From Bacteroidales bacterium (GTDB taxonomy: Bacteria; Bacteroidota; Bacteroidia; Bacteroidales; UBA12481), in the NCBI GenBank assembly GCA_028707745.1, contig JAQWAJ010000012.1, forward strand, positions 1 through 13,358: a stretch of DNA of 13,358 bases, written 5' to 3'. Shown here in pieces: positions 7,009 to 13,358 of this stretch. The position numbers and the translations under genes are program-made. Every line of letters begins with the position of its first letter. Within the stretch, counting starts at the first letter, position 1. The notes under the pieces were generated by a model. The model made no database searches. It saw only the letters and a program-made list of their open reading frames with translations, and was not told the DNA's origin.

Positions 7009-9765
7009 ATGAAACGATTTCTGATCCTGATTGTAATCTTTACGTCACTGGCCATCTCAGGCTATTCCCAATCACAAAACCTGACCGGCAATGTAATGGC
7101 TGAGCCGGATATTCCGCTGGTTTCAGCTACCGTGGTGTTGCTGAATCCCATTGATTCCACACTGGAGTTTTTTGGGATCAGTAACGATAAGGGCCATTTT
7201 GAGGTAAAAAGCGTCAGAAACGGTAATTACCTGATGCAGGTGGCCTATCTGGGCTATCAGTCATATTATAAAAACGTTTCCATCCCTTATGGAACCAGTA
7301 ATGATTATGGAATAGTGGTTCTTAAACAGAAACCGGTCGATATTAAGGAAGTCGAAGTTGTCGGCGAGTATGTTCCGCTTATGATCCGGCACGACACCAT
7401 CGAATTCAACGCACGGGCATTCAAAACCAAGTCTGACGCCAATGTGGAGGAGCTGCTGAAAAAACTGCCGGGCATCGAGGTTGACCGGGCCGGCAATATC
7501 AAAGCGTTAGGTAAAGATGTGAGAAAGGTTTTAGTCGACGGAAAAGAATTCTTCGGTAACGACCCCAAGGTGGCAACCAAGAACCTTCCGGCAGATGCGA
7601 TCGACAAGGTGCAGTTGTATGATAAACGATCCGATGAATCTGAGTTTACCGGTATTGATGACGGTACCCGCGATAAAACCGTGAATCTGGTTCTGAAAGA
7701 GGATAAAAAGAAGGGCATTCTGGGAGACGTAACCGGCGGGGTAGGTACCGGCAATCACTATATGGGAAGCGGCAAAGCTTATCGTTTTACAGATAAAATG
7801 CAGGCTGCGGCTCTGGGTATGGTGAACAATATCAATCAGTCAGGATTCTCGTTCGGCGATTATATGAGTTTCAACGGGGGGCTGAGCAACATGTCGGGCG
7901 GAGCGATTATGATCGGTTCCAATGACGGCTTCCCAATCAATTTCGGACAACCCGAAAACGGATTGGCCTCATCAGGGGCGGGTGGCGCAAATATCTCCTA
8001 TTCCTGGGCCAAAGACCGCAGGGTATTTGCCAGCTATATTTTCAGCGGATCCGACCGATCGCTGACCGAGAATACCTCCACCCGAAACTATACCACCGAT
8101 AAATCATTTCTCGAAGATTTGTCGGCCAACCAAATCCAGCGCGATACCTCGCACCGAATCAATTTCGGCGTCAGAAACCGGATCGATTCCACCCAAACAA
8201 TCATTGTAAATGGTAACCTGGGCTACGCAGCCTCATTTTCACCGCAGAATTCCGTGACCAATACCAGCAAAAACGGAATCCCGGTGTACAATCTAACAAG
8301 GGTTAGTACGGGTGATTTCCATACACTGTCGGGATCAGCCAACGGATCTTATCTGAAAAAATTCAATTCCAATAAATCGGTTTTCAAAATCTCGGGTGAT
8401 GGCAATTATTCGGGTAGCCTGGCCAAGTCACGGTACCGGAATACTATGGAGTATATGCTACCAGCCAGTACTCAGGTGGTCAGCCAGTTCCAGGATGTAT
8501 CACGGGATAACCTGTCACTTTTGGGGACTATTTCCCTCACCCAGCATCTGTTCGGGCCCTATTATATCGAACCGTCTTTGAAAGTGGGATCAGCCAATGA
8601 ACATTACGACCGAACCCAGGGATTGCCATTGGATGACGGCCAGATAGTCGATTCCTTGTTTAGTCCCGATTTCAGAAAAAAATATAACTGGTTTCGCCCG
8701 GAGATCAGTATCACCCGTAACAATGATAAAGCCCCGTTCACGGCTTCAGTCGGAATGGAGATTGGCAGCGTTGAAACCACTCTTTGGGAGGAATCCCCGG
8801 TACAATCGAAGCATGCCTGGTTTACCCCCAGATTACAGTGGGAATATGAATACAAAACCGGCCGCCGGCTGATGTTGAACTACAGGTCTTCAGTCAATAC
8901 CCCGTCAACCAGTCAGTTGCTACCGATAGCGGAAAACAGCAACCCTATGGCGGTATCGTATGGTAACCGCCAGCTTAAGCCTGAATATTCCAACGACCTG
9001 TCGTTTAACTGGCTCATATTCGATCAGTTCAGCTTTACGTCGTTAATGAGCGGTATCGATGCCGGGTACACCCTGAACAAAATCAACTGGTCGAGAACGA
9101 TCGATCCTCAGCTGAAACAAACGATGACCCTGGTGAATGTGAAGGATGATTATCAGGCAAGTGCCCGGATTGATTTTTCTACACCGATCCGTAAGCTTGG
9201 AATCAAGGTAAATCTCAACCTGCGCGAACGGTATAACCGCGGAATCAGTCTCGTCAATGCGGCCGAGAATATCAATACCAATTATTCACACAAGGCGTCG
9301 CTGACGATTGAAAACCGTAAAAAAGAAAAATGGGATGTGATGGCCGGAGGATCTGTACAGATGACCGATGCCAGATATTCCATCCAGAGCTCCTTAAATA
9401 ACCAATACACCGAAATGGCCCTTTTCTCGGAACTGCGTTACACACCGAATGATCAATGGAACTTCGGATTTAAAGCCGATGTGTCAAAATACACGGCACA
9501 AAGTTTCGACAAGCCAATAACTGTTCCGCTGTTAAGCGCCGAGATCAGCTATTATTTTCTCAAGGCCAAGAGGGGAGTGCTCACTTTGCAGGGCGTCGAT
9601 CTGCTCGACAGGAATACCGGGATACAACGGGTAAGTGAACTGAACTATCTGCAGGAAAGGCAGACCAATATGCTGGGCAGGTATTTGCTGCTAACCTTCA
9701 AATACCGGCTGAACAAGCTCGGTGGAAACGGGCATTCACTCGATATTAAGGTCAACTCCAGATAG
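7009..9765 (+). CDS. Outer-membrane beta-barrel protein with CarboxypepD_reg-like N-terminus
   Basis: The 918-residue product has a signal peptide (about residues 1-20, ending SGYSQ). A CarboxypepD_reg-like beta-sandwich spans about 24-105, with the phrase GHFEVKSVRNGNYLMQVAYL. A TonB-receptor-like plug spans about 115-235, with VEELLKKLPGIEVDRAGNIK, VRKVLVDGKEFFGNDPK and AIDKVQLYDKRSDE. The rest is barrel-like, with many alternating hydrophobic/polar aromatic strands. This fits the OMP_b-brl_3 type of TonB-dependent-receptor relative. No SusD-like partner is encoded nearby, so it is not a classical SusCD glycan importer. The protein ends in DIKVNSR rather than the terminal aromatic residue usual for BAM substrates. 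It probably shares a transcript with the GLPGLI gene, 40 bp upstream with no promoter seen in the gap. The substrate is unknown; transport or envelope maintenance are both possible. Confidence 0.9.
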   Translation: MKRFLILIVIFTSLAISGYSQSQNLTGNVMAEPDIPLVSATVVLLNPIDSTLEFFGISNDKGHFEVKSVRNGNYLMQVAYLGYQSYYKNVSIPYGTSNDYGIVVLKQKPVDIKEVEVVGEYVPLMIRHDTIEFNARAFKTKSDANVEELLKKLPGIEVDRAGNIKALGKDVRKVLVDGKEFFGNDPKVATKNLPADAIDKVQLYDKRSDESEFTGIDDGTRDKTVNLVLKEDKKKGILGDVTGGVGTGNHYMGSGKAYRFTDKMQAAALGMVNNINQSGFSFGDYMSFNGGLSNMSGGAIMIGSNDGFPINFGQPENGLASSGAGGANISYSWAKDRRVFASYIFSGSDRSLTENTSTRNYTTDKSFLEDLSANQIQRDTSHRINFGVRNRIDSTQTIIVNGNLGYAASFSPQNSVTNTSKNGIPVYNLTRVSTGDFHTLSGSANGSYLKKFNSNKSVFKISGDGNYSGSLAKSRYRNTMEYMLPASTQVVSQFQDVSRDNLSLLGTISLTQHLFGPYYIEPSLKVGSANEHYDRTQGLPLDDGQIVDSLFSPDFRKKYNWFRPEISITRNNDKAPFTASVGMEIGSVETTLWEESPVQSKHAWFTPRLQWEYEYKTGRRLMLNYRSSVNTPSTSQLLPIAENSNPMAVSYGNRQLKPEYSNDLSFNWLIFDQFSFTSLMSGIDAGYTLNKINWSRTIDPQLKQTMTLVNVKDDYQASARIDFSTPIRKLGIKVNLNLRERYNRGISLVNAAENINTNYSHKASLTIENRKKEKWDVMAGGSVQMTDARYSIQSSLNNQYTEMALFSELRYTPNDQWNFGFKADVSKYTAQSFDKPITVPLLSAEISYYFLKAKRGVLTLQGVDLLDRNTGIQRVSELNYLQERQTNMLGRYLLLTFKYRLNKLGGNGHSLDIKVNSR

Positions 9766-9774
9766 GGCAAAAAG

Positions 9775-9802
9775 GGAGACCGGAGACCGGAAACCGGAGA
9801 CG
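9775..9802. repeat. 7-bp tandem repeat array (GGAGACC units)
   Basis: Four adjacent 7-bp units read GGAGACC, GGAGACC, GGAAACC and GGAGACG, immediately after the outer-membrane protein stop codon. The array is non-coding and lies in the gap between two convergent genes. It adjoins the hairpin at 9819-9836, so the gap looks like a composite intergenic repeat. Confidence 0.7.
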
Positions 9803-9818
9803 GGACGTTCACTGATTT

Positions 9819-9836
9819 CCCCGACTTTCGTCGGGG
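9819..9836. repeat. Short hairpin element (CCCCGAC / GTCGGGG)
   Basis: CCCCGACTTTCGTCGGGG forms a perfect 7-bp stem with a TTTC loop between two convergent genes. No T-run follows on either strand, so it is not a standard intrinsic terminator. It could still protect 3' ends or limit read-through for both genes. Hairpins of this CCCGAC...GTCGGG kind recur between genes in many Bacteroidetes genomes (recalled, not checked). Confidence 0.6.
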
Positions 9837-9856
9837 TGACAATGCTTCGAGGGGAA

Positions 9857-10708
9857 TCAGAATTTCACTACCACCGGCAGATGATCCGAGAAGTAGAACC
9901 CGTTGGCGTTGTCTTCCCTGACAATATATCTCTTTACCGGTCTCATGTTCCTGATATACACATAGTCGATGCGGTCACCGGGTTTTTGTTTGACATCGAA
10001 GCCGGTGAAGGTATATTCCGGACCCACTGGTTTTTCCTGTGATACGGCGCGTGAATCGGAGAATCCGCTGGTAGTGAATACCTGATAAGGAGTTTCGGAT
10101 GGCGGAGTATTGAAGTCACCGGTAATGATTACGGGATGCTTGCCGGCCAGCGAATCGGCAGCATGAATGATCAGTTTGGAGCTTTCAAGCCTGGCCGTTT
10201 TTCCGATGTGATCGAAATGGGTATTAAACACAAACAGGGTGTCTTTTGAAACCTTATCAATCAAAACGATCCAGCTGACCATCCTCGGACAAACGGCATC
10301 CCATCCCAGAACCCCCGGTTTATCCGGAGTTTCGGAGAGCCAGAAATTGTCACCTTTGACAAAGACGAACCGCTCTGTTTTGTAAAAAAGGGGAACATAC
10401 TCTCCCTTTTCCTTGCCATCCTCACGGCCGGCACCAAATCCGGCATATCCCGGCATGGCTTCTAAAACATCGTCATACTGATTTTTGAAAACTTCCTGCA
10501 TGCCAAATATCTGAGGGTTAATTTCCTTCAACAACTTAAATGCATTGGCCTTACGGTATGGCCATGAATTGTGTTCGTCACCCTTATTATTGTTTCTGAT
10601 ATTCCAGGTTACCACAGTCAGGCCCGGATCTCTGTTTGGTTTTGGCTGCGCAAAGGATCCGGTCACTGAAAGAAGTATCACAGACAGAAGGAGAATTGAC
10701 TTTTTCAT
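9857..10708 (-). CDS. Exported endonuclease/exonuclease/phosphatase-family protein
   Basis: The product is 283 residues from ATG 10708. The frame opens 18 codons earlier, but only this ATG puts the signal peptide (MKKSILLLSVILLSVTGSFAQ) at the N-terminus. The EEP catalytic set is complete: Asn36 in TWNIRN, metal-binding Glu72 in MQEV, His164 in THFDH, Asp198 and Asn200 in GDFN, Asp248 in RIDYV, and Asp275-His276 in SDHLP. The family hydrolyses phosphodiester bonds with Mg2+ in substrates from nucleic acids to sphingomyelin and inositol phosphates. Export to the periplasm or surface argues against DNA repair and for scavenging or lipid/phosphate metabolism, but the substrate cannot be decided from sequence. 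It converges on the outer-membrane protein gene and is divergent from the DEAD-box gene. A one-mismatch -7 element (TTATTTTG, 10734-10727 on the minus strand) may drive it. Confidence 0.92.
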   Translation of the reverse strand: MKKSILLLSVILLSVTGSFAQPKPNRDPGLTVVTWNIRNNNKGDEHNSWPYRKANAFKLLKEINPQIFGMQEVFKNQYDDVLEAMPGYAGFGAGREDGKEKGEYVPLFYKTERFVFVKGDNFWLSETPDKPGVLGWDAVCPRMVSWIVLIDKVSKDTLFVFNTHFDHIGKTARLESSKLIIHAADSLAGKHPVIITGDFNTPPSETPYQVFTTSGFSDSRAVSQEKPVGPEYTFTGFDVKQKPGDRIDYVYIRNMRPVKRYIVREDNANGFYFSDHLPVVVKF

Positions 10709-10773
10709 GAGATAAATATTAATCTGCAAAATAATAAAATCCAGCGTTATGCGAAAAGCCATGAGAAAAAGAG

Positions 10774-10781
10774 TACCTTTG
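10774..10781 (+). promoter_or_regulatory. Bacteroidetes -7 promoter element for the DEAD-box helicase
   Basis: TACCTTTG matches TAnnTTTG exactly and is followed by C, as in many Bacteroidetes promoters. Transcription from here would leave a leader of roughly 55-60 nt containing the hairpin at 10801-10825 and a good Shine-Dalgarno site. No clear -33 element was seen. Confidence 0.6.
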
Positions 10782-10800
10782 CGGCCGAATTAAAAAATTG

Positions 10801-10825
10801 GTTTTCAGGCATTTTGCCTTGAAAC
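10801..10825 (+). promoter_or_regulatory. Leader hairpin upstream of the DEAD-box helicase gene
   Basis: GTTTTCAGGC (10801-10810) pairs with GCCTTGAAAC (10816-10825) around an ATTTT loop. The ten-position stem has one mismatch and one G-T wobble. It ends 3 nt before the Shine-Dalgarno sequence AAGGAG at 10829-10834, so folding could affect ribosome access. Function is inferred from position only. Confidence 0.45.
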
Positions 10826-10828
10826 TGC

Positions 10829-10834
10829 AAGGAG
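10829..10834 (+). promoter_or_regulatory. Strong Shine-Dalgarno site for the DEAD-box helicase
   Basis: AAGGAG lies 10 nt before the ATG at 10845. It stands out because the other genes in the window have no clear Shine-Dalgarno match, and it fixes this start. Confidence 0.7.
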
Positions 10835-10844
10835 AAATTATTAG

Positions 10845-12554
10845 ATGAGTTCATTTGAAGAGTTCGGTTTGCGCAAAGAAATCCTCAGCGCTATCACCGA
10901 AATGGGTTTTGAAGAACCCACCCCGATACAGGCAGAAACGATTCCTTACCTGTTGATCCCAAATGCCGATATGATTGGTCTGGCTCAGACAGGTACCGGC
11001 AAAACCGCCGGATTCGGATTACCGATTCTGCAGCAAATTGATTTCGGACAGAAAACCATTCAGGCATTGGTGTTATGTCCTACCCGTGAGCTATGCATGC
11101 AGATTACCAAGGATATGCAGCGGTTTTCGAAATATATGCCTGAGTTTAAAATCGTTGCCGTTTACGGTGGCGCCAGTATCCAACCCCAGATCCAGGCCCT
11201 GAAATCGGGCGTCCACATGGTAGTGGCTACTCCAGGACGGGCTATCGACCTGCTGAACCGGAAATTACTGAAGGTGCAGCATGTAAAATGGCTGGTTCTG
11301 GATGAGGCCGATGAAATGCTTTCGATGGGTTTCAAAGATGATCTCGATACCCTTTTGGCAGAAACTCCTCCGGCAAAACAAACCATGCTTTTCTCGGCAA
11401 CCATGCCCAACGAGATTCGCGAGATCGCCGGCACTTATATGCATGATCCGGTTCTGATCTCGGTAGGAAAAAAGAATTCAGGTGCCGAAAATGTACAGCA
11501 TGAGTTTTATGTGGTACATGCCAAGGATCGCTACGCTGCACTCAAACGCATCGTCGATCTTTATCCTTTAATATATGGTATCGTTTTTTGCCGTACCCGG
11601 GCCGAAACCCAGGAGGTGGCCGACAAGCTGATGGGCGAAGGGTATAATGCCGATGTGCTCCACGGCGACCTGTCGCAGGCACAGCGCGATTTCGTGATGA
11701 ACCGCTTCCGCCTGAAACACCTGCAGCTTCTTGTGGCTACCGATGTGGCTGCCCGCGGACTGGATGTCAACGACCTTACCCATGTAATCAACTATAACCT
11801 TCCGGATGAACTGGAAGTCTATATCCACCGTAGCGGCCGTACCGGCCGGGCAGGGAAAACCGGAACCTCCATTTCCATTATCCATACTCGCGAACCCCAG
11901 AAAATTCCACAACTCGAAAAACTACTCAGTAAGAAATTCATCAGGAGAGAAGTGCCGGGTGGAATGGAAATCTGTAAAAATCAGTTGTTTAGCCTGATTG
12001 ACAAAGTTGAAACCGTTGAAGTAAACGAAAGCCAGATCGGACCTTTCCTCGAAGGTATTTACAGTAAACTCAGTCGCTTCGAACGCGACGAACTGATCAA
12101 GAAATTTGTGTCCGTGGAGTTTAACCGGTTCCTCTCTTTCTACGAAAATGCACCCGATCTGAACGTGAATGTGCATGATCATAAGTTCCCTGAACGGGGC
12201 GAGGGAAAACCGCGGCGTGACCGTGCCTCATTCTCCCGGATTTTCATCAATCTCGGAACCAAGAACAATATGACACCTTCGTCCCTCATCGGACTGATTA
12301 ACGACCGTACGGGACACAAATCCATCCAGATCGGCAAGATCGAAATGATGAAGAAATTCTCCTTTATCGAGGTTGACAGTCGTTTTGAGCGTGAAGTAAT
12401 GGGCTCATTCAGGGATTGCAATATCGATGGGGTTGATGTCGCGGTGGAACTGAAAACCTCTGAAGGTCCGAAAGAAAGAAGCTGGGAAAAACGCCCGGTG
12501 GATTTCAAAAGCCCGAAGCGGAAATCAAACCGGAACGACAAAAAGAGATGGTAG
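10845..12554 (+). CDS. DEAD-box ATP-dependent RNA helicase with DbpA-type RNA-binding domain
   Basis: This 569-residue protein has every DEAD-box motif: Q motif GFEEPTPIQ (21-29), motif I AQTGTGKT (47-54, Lys53), Ia PTREL, Ib TPGR, II DEAD (153-156), III SAT (184-186), IV IVFCRT, V ATDVAARGLDV and VI HRSGRTGR (327-334 region). After the helicase core, residues about 463-536 resemble the DbpA RNA-binding domain, with FINLGTKNNMTPSSLIGLI, IGKIEMMKKFSFIEV and the helix after it. A basic tail (SPKRKSNRNDKKRW) ends the protein. Such helicases unwind or anneal RNA in ribosome assembly, mRNA turnover and cold adaptation (DeaD/CsdA and DbpA groups). The layout is closest to the DeaD-like group. It stands alone, with its own promoter and leader, and a decayed gene follows on the same strand. 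Confidence 0.96.
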   Translation: MSSFEEFGLRKEILSAITEMGFEEPTPIQAETIPYLLIPNADMIGLAQTGTGKTAGFGLPILQQIDFGQKTIQALVLCPTRELCMQITKDMQRFSKYMPEFKIVAVYGGASIQPQIQALKSGVHMVVATPGRAIDLLNRKLLKVQHVKWLVLDEADEMLSMGFKDDLDTLLAETPPAKQTMLFSATMPNEIREIAGTYMHDPVLISVGKKNSGAENVQHEFYVVHAKDRYAALKRIVDLYPLIYGIVFCRTRAETQEVADKLMGEGYNADVLHGDLSQAQRDFVMNRFRLKHLQLLVATDVAARGLDVNDLTHVINYNLPDELEVYIHRSGRTGRAGKTGTSISIIHTREPQKIPQLEKLLSKKFIRREVPGGMEICKNQLFSLIDKVETVEVNESQIGPFLEGIYSKLSRFERDELIKKFVSVEFNRFLSFYENAPDLNVNVHDHKFPERGEGKPRRDRASFSRIFINLGTKNNMTPSSLIGLINDRTGHKSIQIGKIEMMKKFSFIEVDSRFEREVMGSFRDCNIDGVDVAVELKTSEGPKERSWEKRPVDFKSPKRKSNRNDKKRW

Positions 12555-13239
12555 GCTGTTGGCTGGCAACAAAAACTACCAAAACCTATCAGTTCCGGGG
12601 TGAGAACCGCGACGGGATCTTCCATGAAACCGGTCTGCTGAAACAGTGGCCCGCTGAGGGTCCAACTCTGCTATAGTCCTGTGACAGTATCGGCATCGGT
12701 AAATGACCGTCGATCTGAAATGGAAAGCCACGGCATTGGGAACGGTTGAAGGTTTTGGCTCTTTGAGAATGATCAATACCCCGCTGTCCGACGGGGAGTG
12801 CATATATTACGTAGCTGATCATGGTAACCGCGCTGTAAAGCTGAAGCTTTCGCCCGACGGAAAATAGGTATCTGAAGTATGGCGTAACTGTGATTTCGAT
12901 AATTACATCGGTGGTGTTATCCGGAACGGGGACTATCTGATTGCCACTGGTGCCCGGAAACTTTTACTGAAGTGCCTTAATATGCAGTCGGGGGTGATTA
13001 CCGATTCGCTGAAAATCGAAACAGGCAGTGTGGTCTTCGCCGATGGAATGGTTTATCTGTACAATCAGAAGGGAATGGTCTATTTGGTGAAGGAAGATGG
13101 AGGAAAGCTCACCGAAGTGAGCTCGTTTATGGTCACTCAGGGCACCAAGGAACACTTTGCACACCCGTTCATCGGCAATGGAATTCTCTATTTATGGCAT
13201 GGAAAAACACTCTTAGCTTACTCCTTAAAGGCGATTTAA
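12548..13239 (+). pseudogene. Decayed PQQ-like (BamB-type) beta-propeller protein gene
   Basis: Two pieces of one protein family are left in different frames. The N-terminal piece (12587-12700, frame opening at an ATG at 12548) reads YQFRGENRDGIFHETGLL, then KQWPAEGPTLL, a stop (TAG 12674) where the family would be expected to have Trp, and SCDSIGIG. The C-terminal piece (12703-13239, another frame) reads FGSLRMINTPLSDG and YYVADHGNRAVKLKL, a second stop (TAG 12865), then SEVWRN and GTKEHFAHPFIGNGILYLWHGK to a TAA at 13237. The FRGxNRDG opening and GTKEHFAHP-type ending are typical of exported Bacteroidetes propellers of about 400 residues. Only about 225 codons remain, so most of the middle appears deleted at the junction near 12700. 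The signal peptide is also missing. The 85-codon open stretch from 12982 is only the tail of this relic. Confidence 0.85.
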
Positions 13240-13280
13240 CAAATCATTAACGATTAAGTCGATTTTTTCACATTCTTTAA

Positions 13281-13303
13281 CACTATTCGATGTAACAATA
13301 GTG
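13281..13303. repeat. Inverted repeat overlapping the ECF-type promoter
   Basis: CACTATT (13281-13287) and AATAGTG (13297-13303) form a perfect 7-bp inverted repeat with a 9-bp spacer. The spacer contains most of the -35 element TGTAACA. This could be a protein-binding dyad or, if transcribed from further upstream, a hairpin. Confidence 0.5.
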
Positions 13304-13319
13304 AGTTTCGTGCGTCTTA
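13291..13319 (+). promoter_or_regulatory. ECF sigma-type promoter reading out of the window
   Basis: TGTAACA (13291-13297) and CGTCTTA (13313-13319) fit the ECF sigma pattern of an AAC-containing -35 and a CGTC -10, with exactly 16 bp between AAC and CGTC. The AT-rich flanks (13240-13358) contain no gene. The remaining 39 bp (to 13358) read as a purine-rich leader. The gene it drives lies beyond the right edge. ECF genes often autoregulate from such promoters, so a sigma factor is a reasonable but unproven guess. Confidence 0.6.
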
Positions 13320-13358
13320 TAGGTACAAACAAAGAGAAAAAAAGAAAAAGTGAAGCAC

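Noticed and set aside
7009..9765. A SusCD-type polysaccharide utilisation locus.
   Set aside because: No SusD-like gene and no glycoside hydrolase, lyase or sulfatase is present. The barrel belongs to a different receptor-like subgroup.
9819..9836. The CCCCGAC/GTCGGGG hairpin as a rho-independent terminator.
   Set aside because: No T-run follows on either strand. It is kept as a repeat/hairpin with only a possible 3'-end role.
10709..10762. Eighteen-codon extension of the exported phosphodiesterase.
   Set aside because: It would bury the signal peptide 18 residues inside the protein. The ATG at 10708 places it correctly.
12982..13239. An 85-codon frame as a small intact gene.
   Set aside because: Its sequence is the C-terminal tail of a PQQ-like propeller, and matching family sequence continues upstream of its ATG and of the stop at 12865.
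1..13358. CRISPR arrays, tRNA/rRNA genes, insertion sequences, integrases, phage or defence genes.
   Set aside because: I looked for direct-repeat/spacer patterns, transposase motifs and terminal inverted repeats and saw none. The only repeats are the short ones listed.

Overview
The window looks like chromosomal DNA from a Bacteroidetes (Bacteroidota) bacterium. Several gene starts are preceded by the Bacteroidetes -7 promoter element TAnnTTTG, and most genes lack a clear Shine-Dalgarno site. The gene families are also typical of the phylum: a GLPGLI-family exported protein, an outer-membrane beta-barrel protein with a CarboxypepD_reg-like N-terminus, a sensor kinase/OmpR-type regulator pair without HAMP, and a decayed BamB-like beta-propeller. 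The phylum call is an inference from families and promoters, and I cannot name a genus.

Layout. Positions 1-865 (minus strand) hold an ECF sigma factor and, overlapping it by 4 bp, a zinc-binding (HxxxCxxC) anti-sigma factor that runs off the left edge. Positions 984-3854 (plus) encode a large SNF2/SWI2-family helicase. Positions 3866-6060 (minus) encode a sensor histidine kinase and its response regulator, again with an ATGA overlap. A 134-bp divergent intergenic region follows, with a TAnnTTTG element facing each way and three helically phased TTAACCT copies between them. Positions 6195-9765 (plus) carry a GLPGLI-family exported protein and a 918-residue outer-membrane beta-barrel protein, 40 bp apart. 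A short repeat-rich gap (7-bp tandem repeats and a CCCCGAC/GTCGGGG hairpin) separates these from a convergent exported endonuclease/exonuclease/phosphatase-family protein (9857-10708, minus). A DEAD-box RNA helicase with a DbpA-type RNA-binding C-terminus (10845-12554, plus) follows, with its own promoter and a leader hairpin. Next is a pseudogene of a PQQ-like beta-propeller protein (12548-13239). The right edge holds an ECF-type promoter (AAC-N16-CGTC) overlapped by a perfect inverted repeat and reading out of the window.

How the genes may work together. The most coherent unit is the two-component system facing the GLPGLI/outer-membrane-protein pair. The repeats lie next to the pair's promoter where an OmpR-family activator would be expected, so the regulator probably controls the exported pair in response to an envelope signal. 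The sigma/anti-sigma pair on the left and the ECF promoter on the right are two further envelope-signalling pieces, but nothing in the sequence links them to each other. I found no tRNA, rRNA, CRISPR array, transposase, integrase or phage gene. This reads as ordinary core-type chromosome rather than a mobile island.
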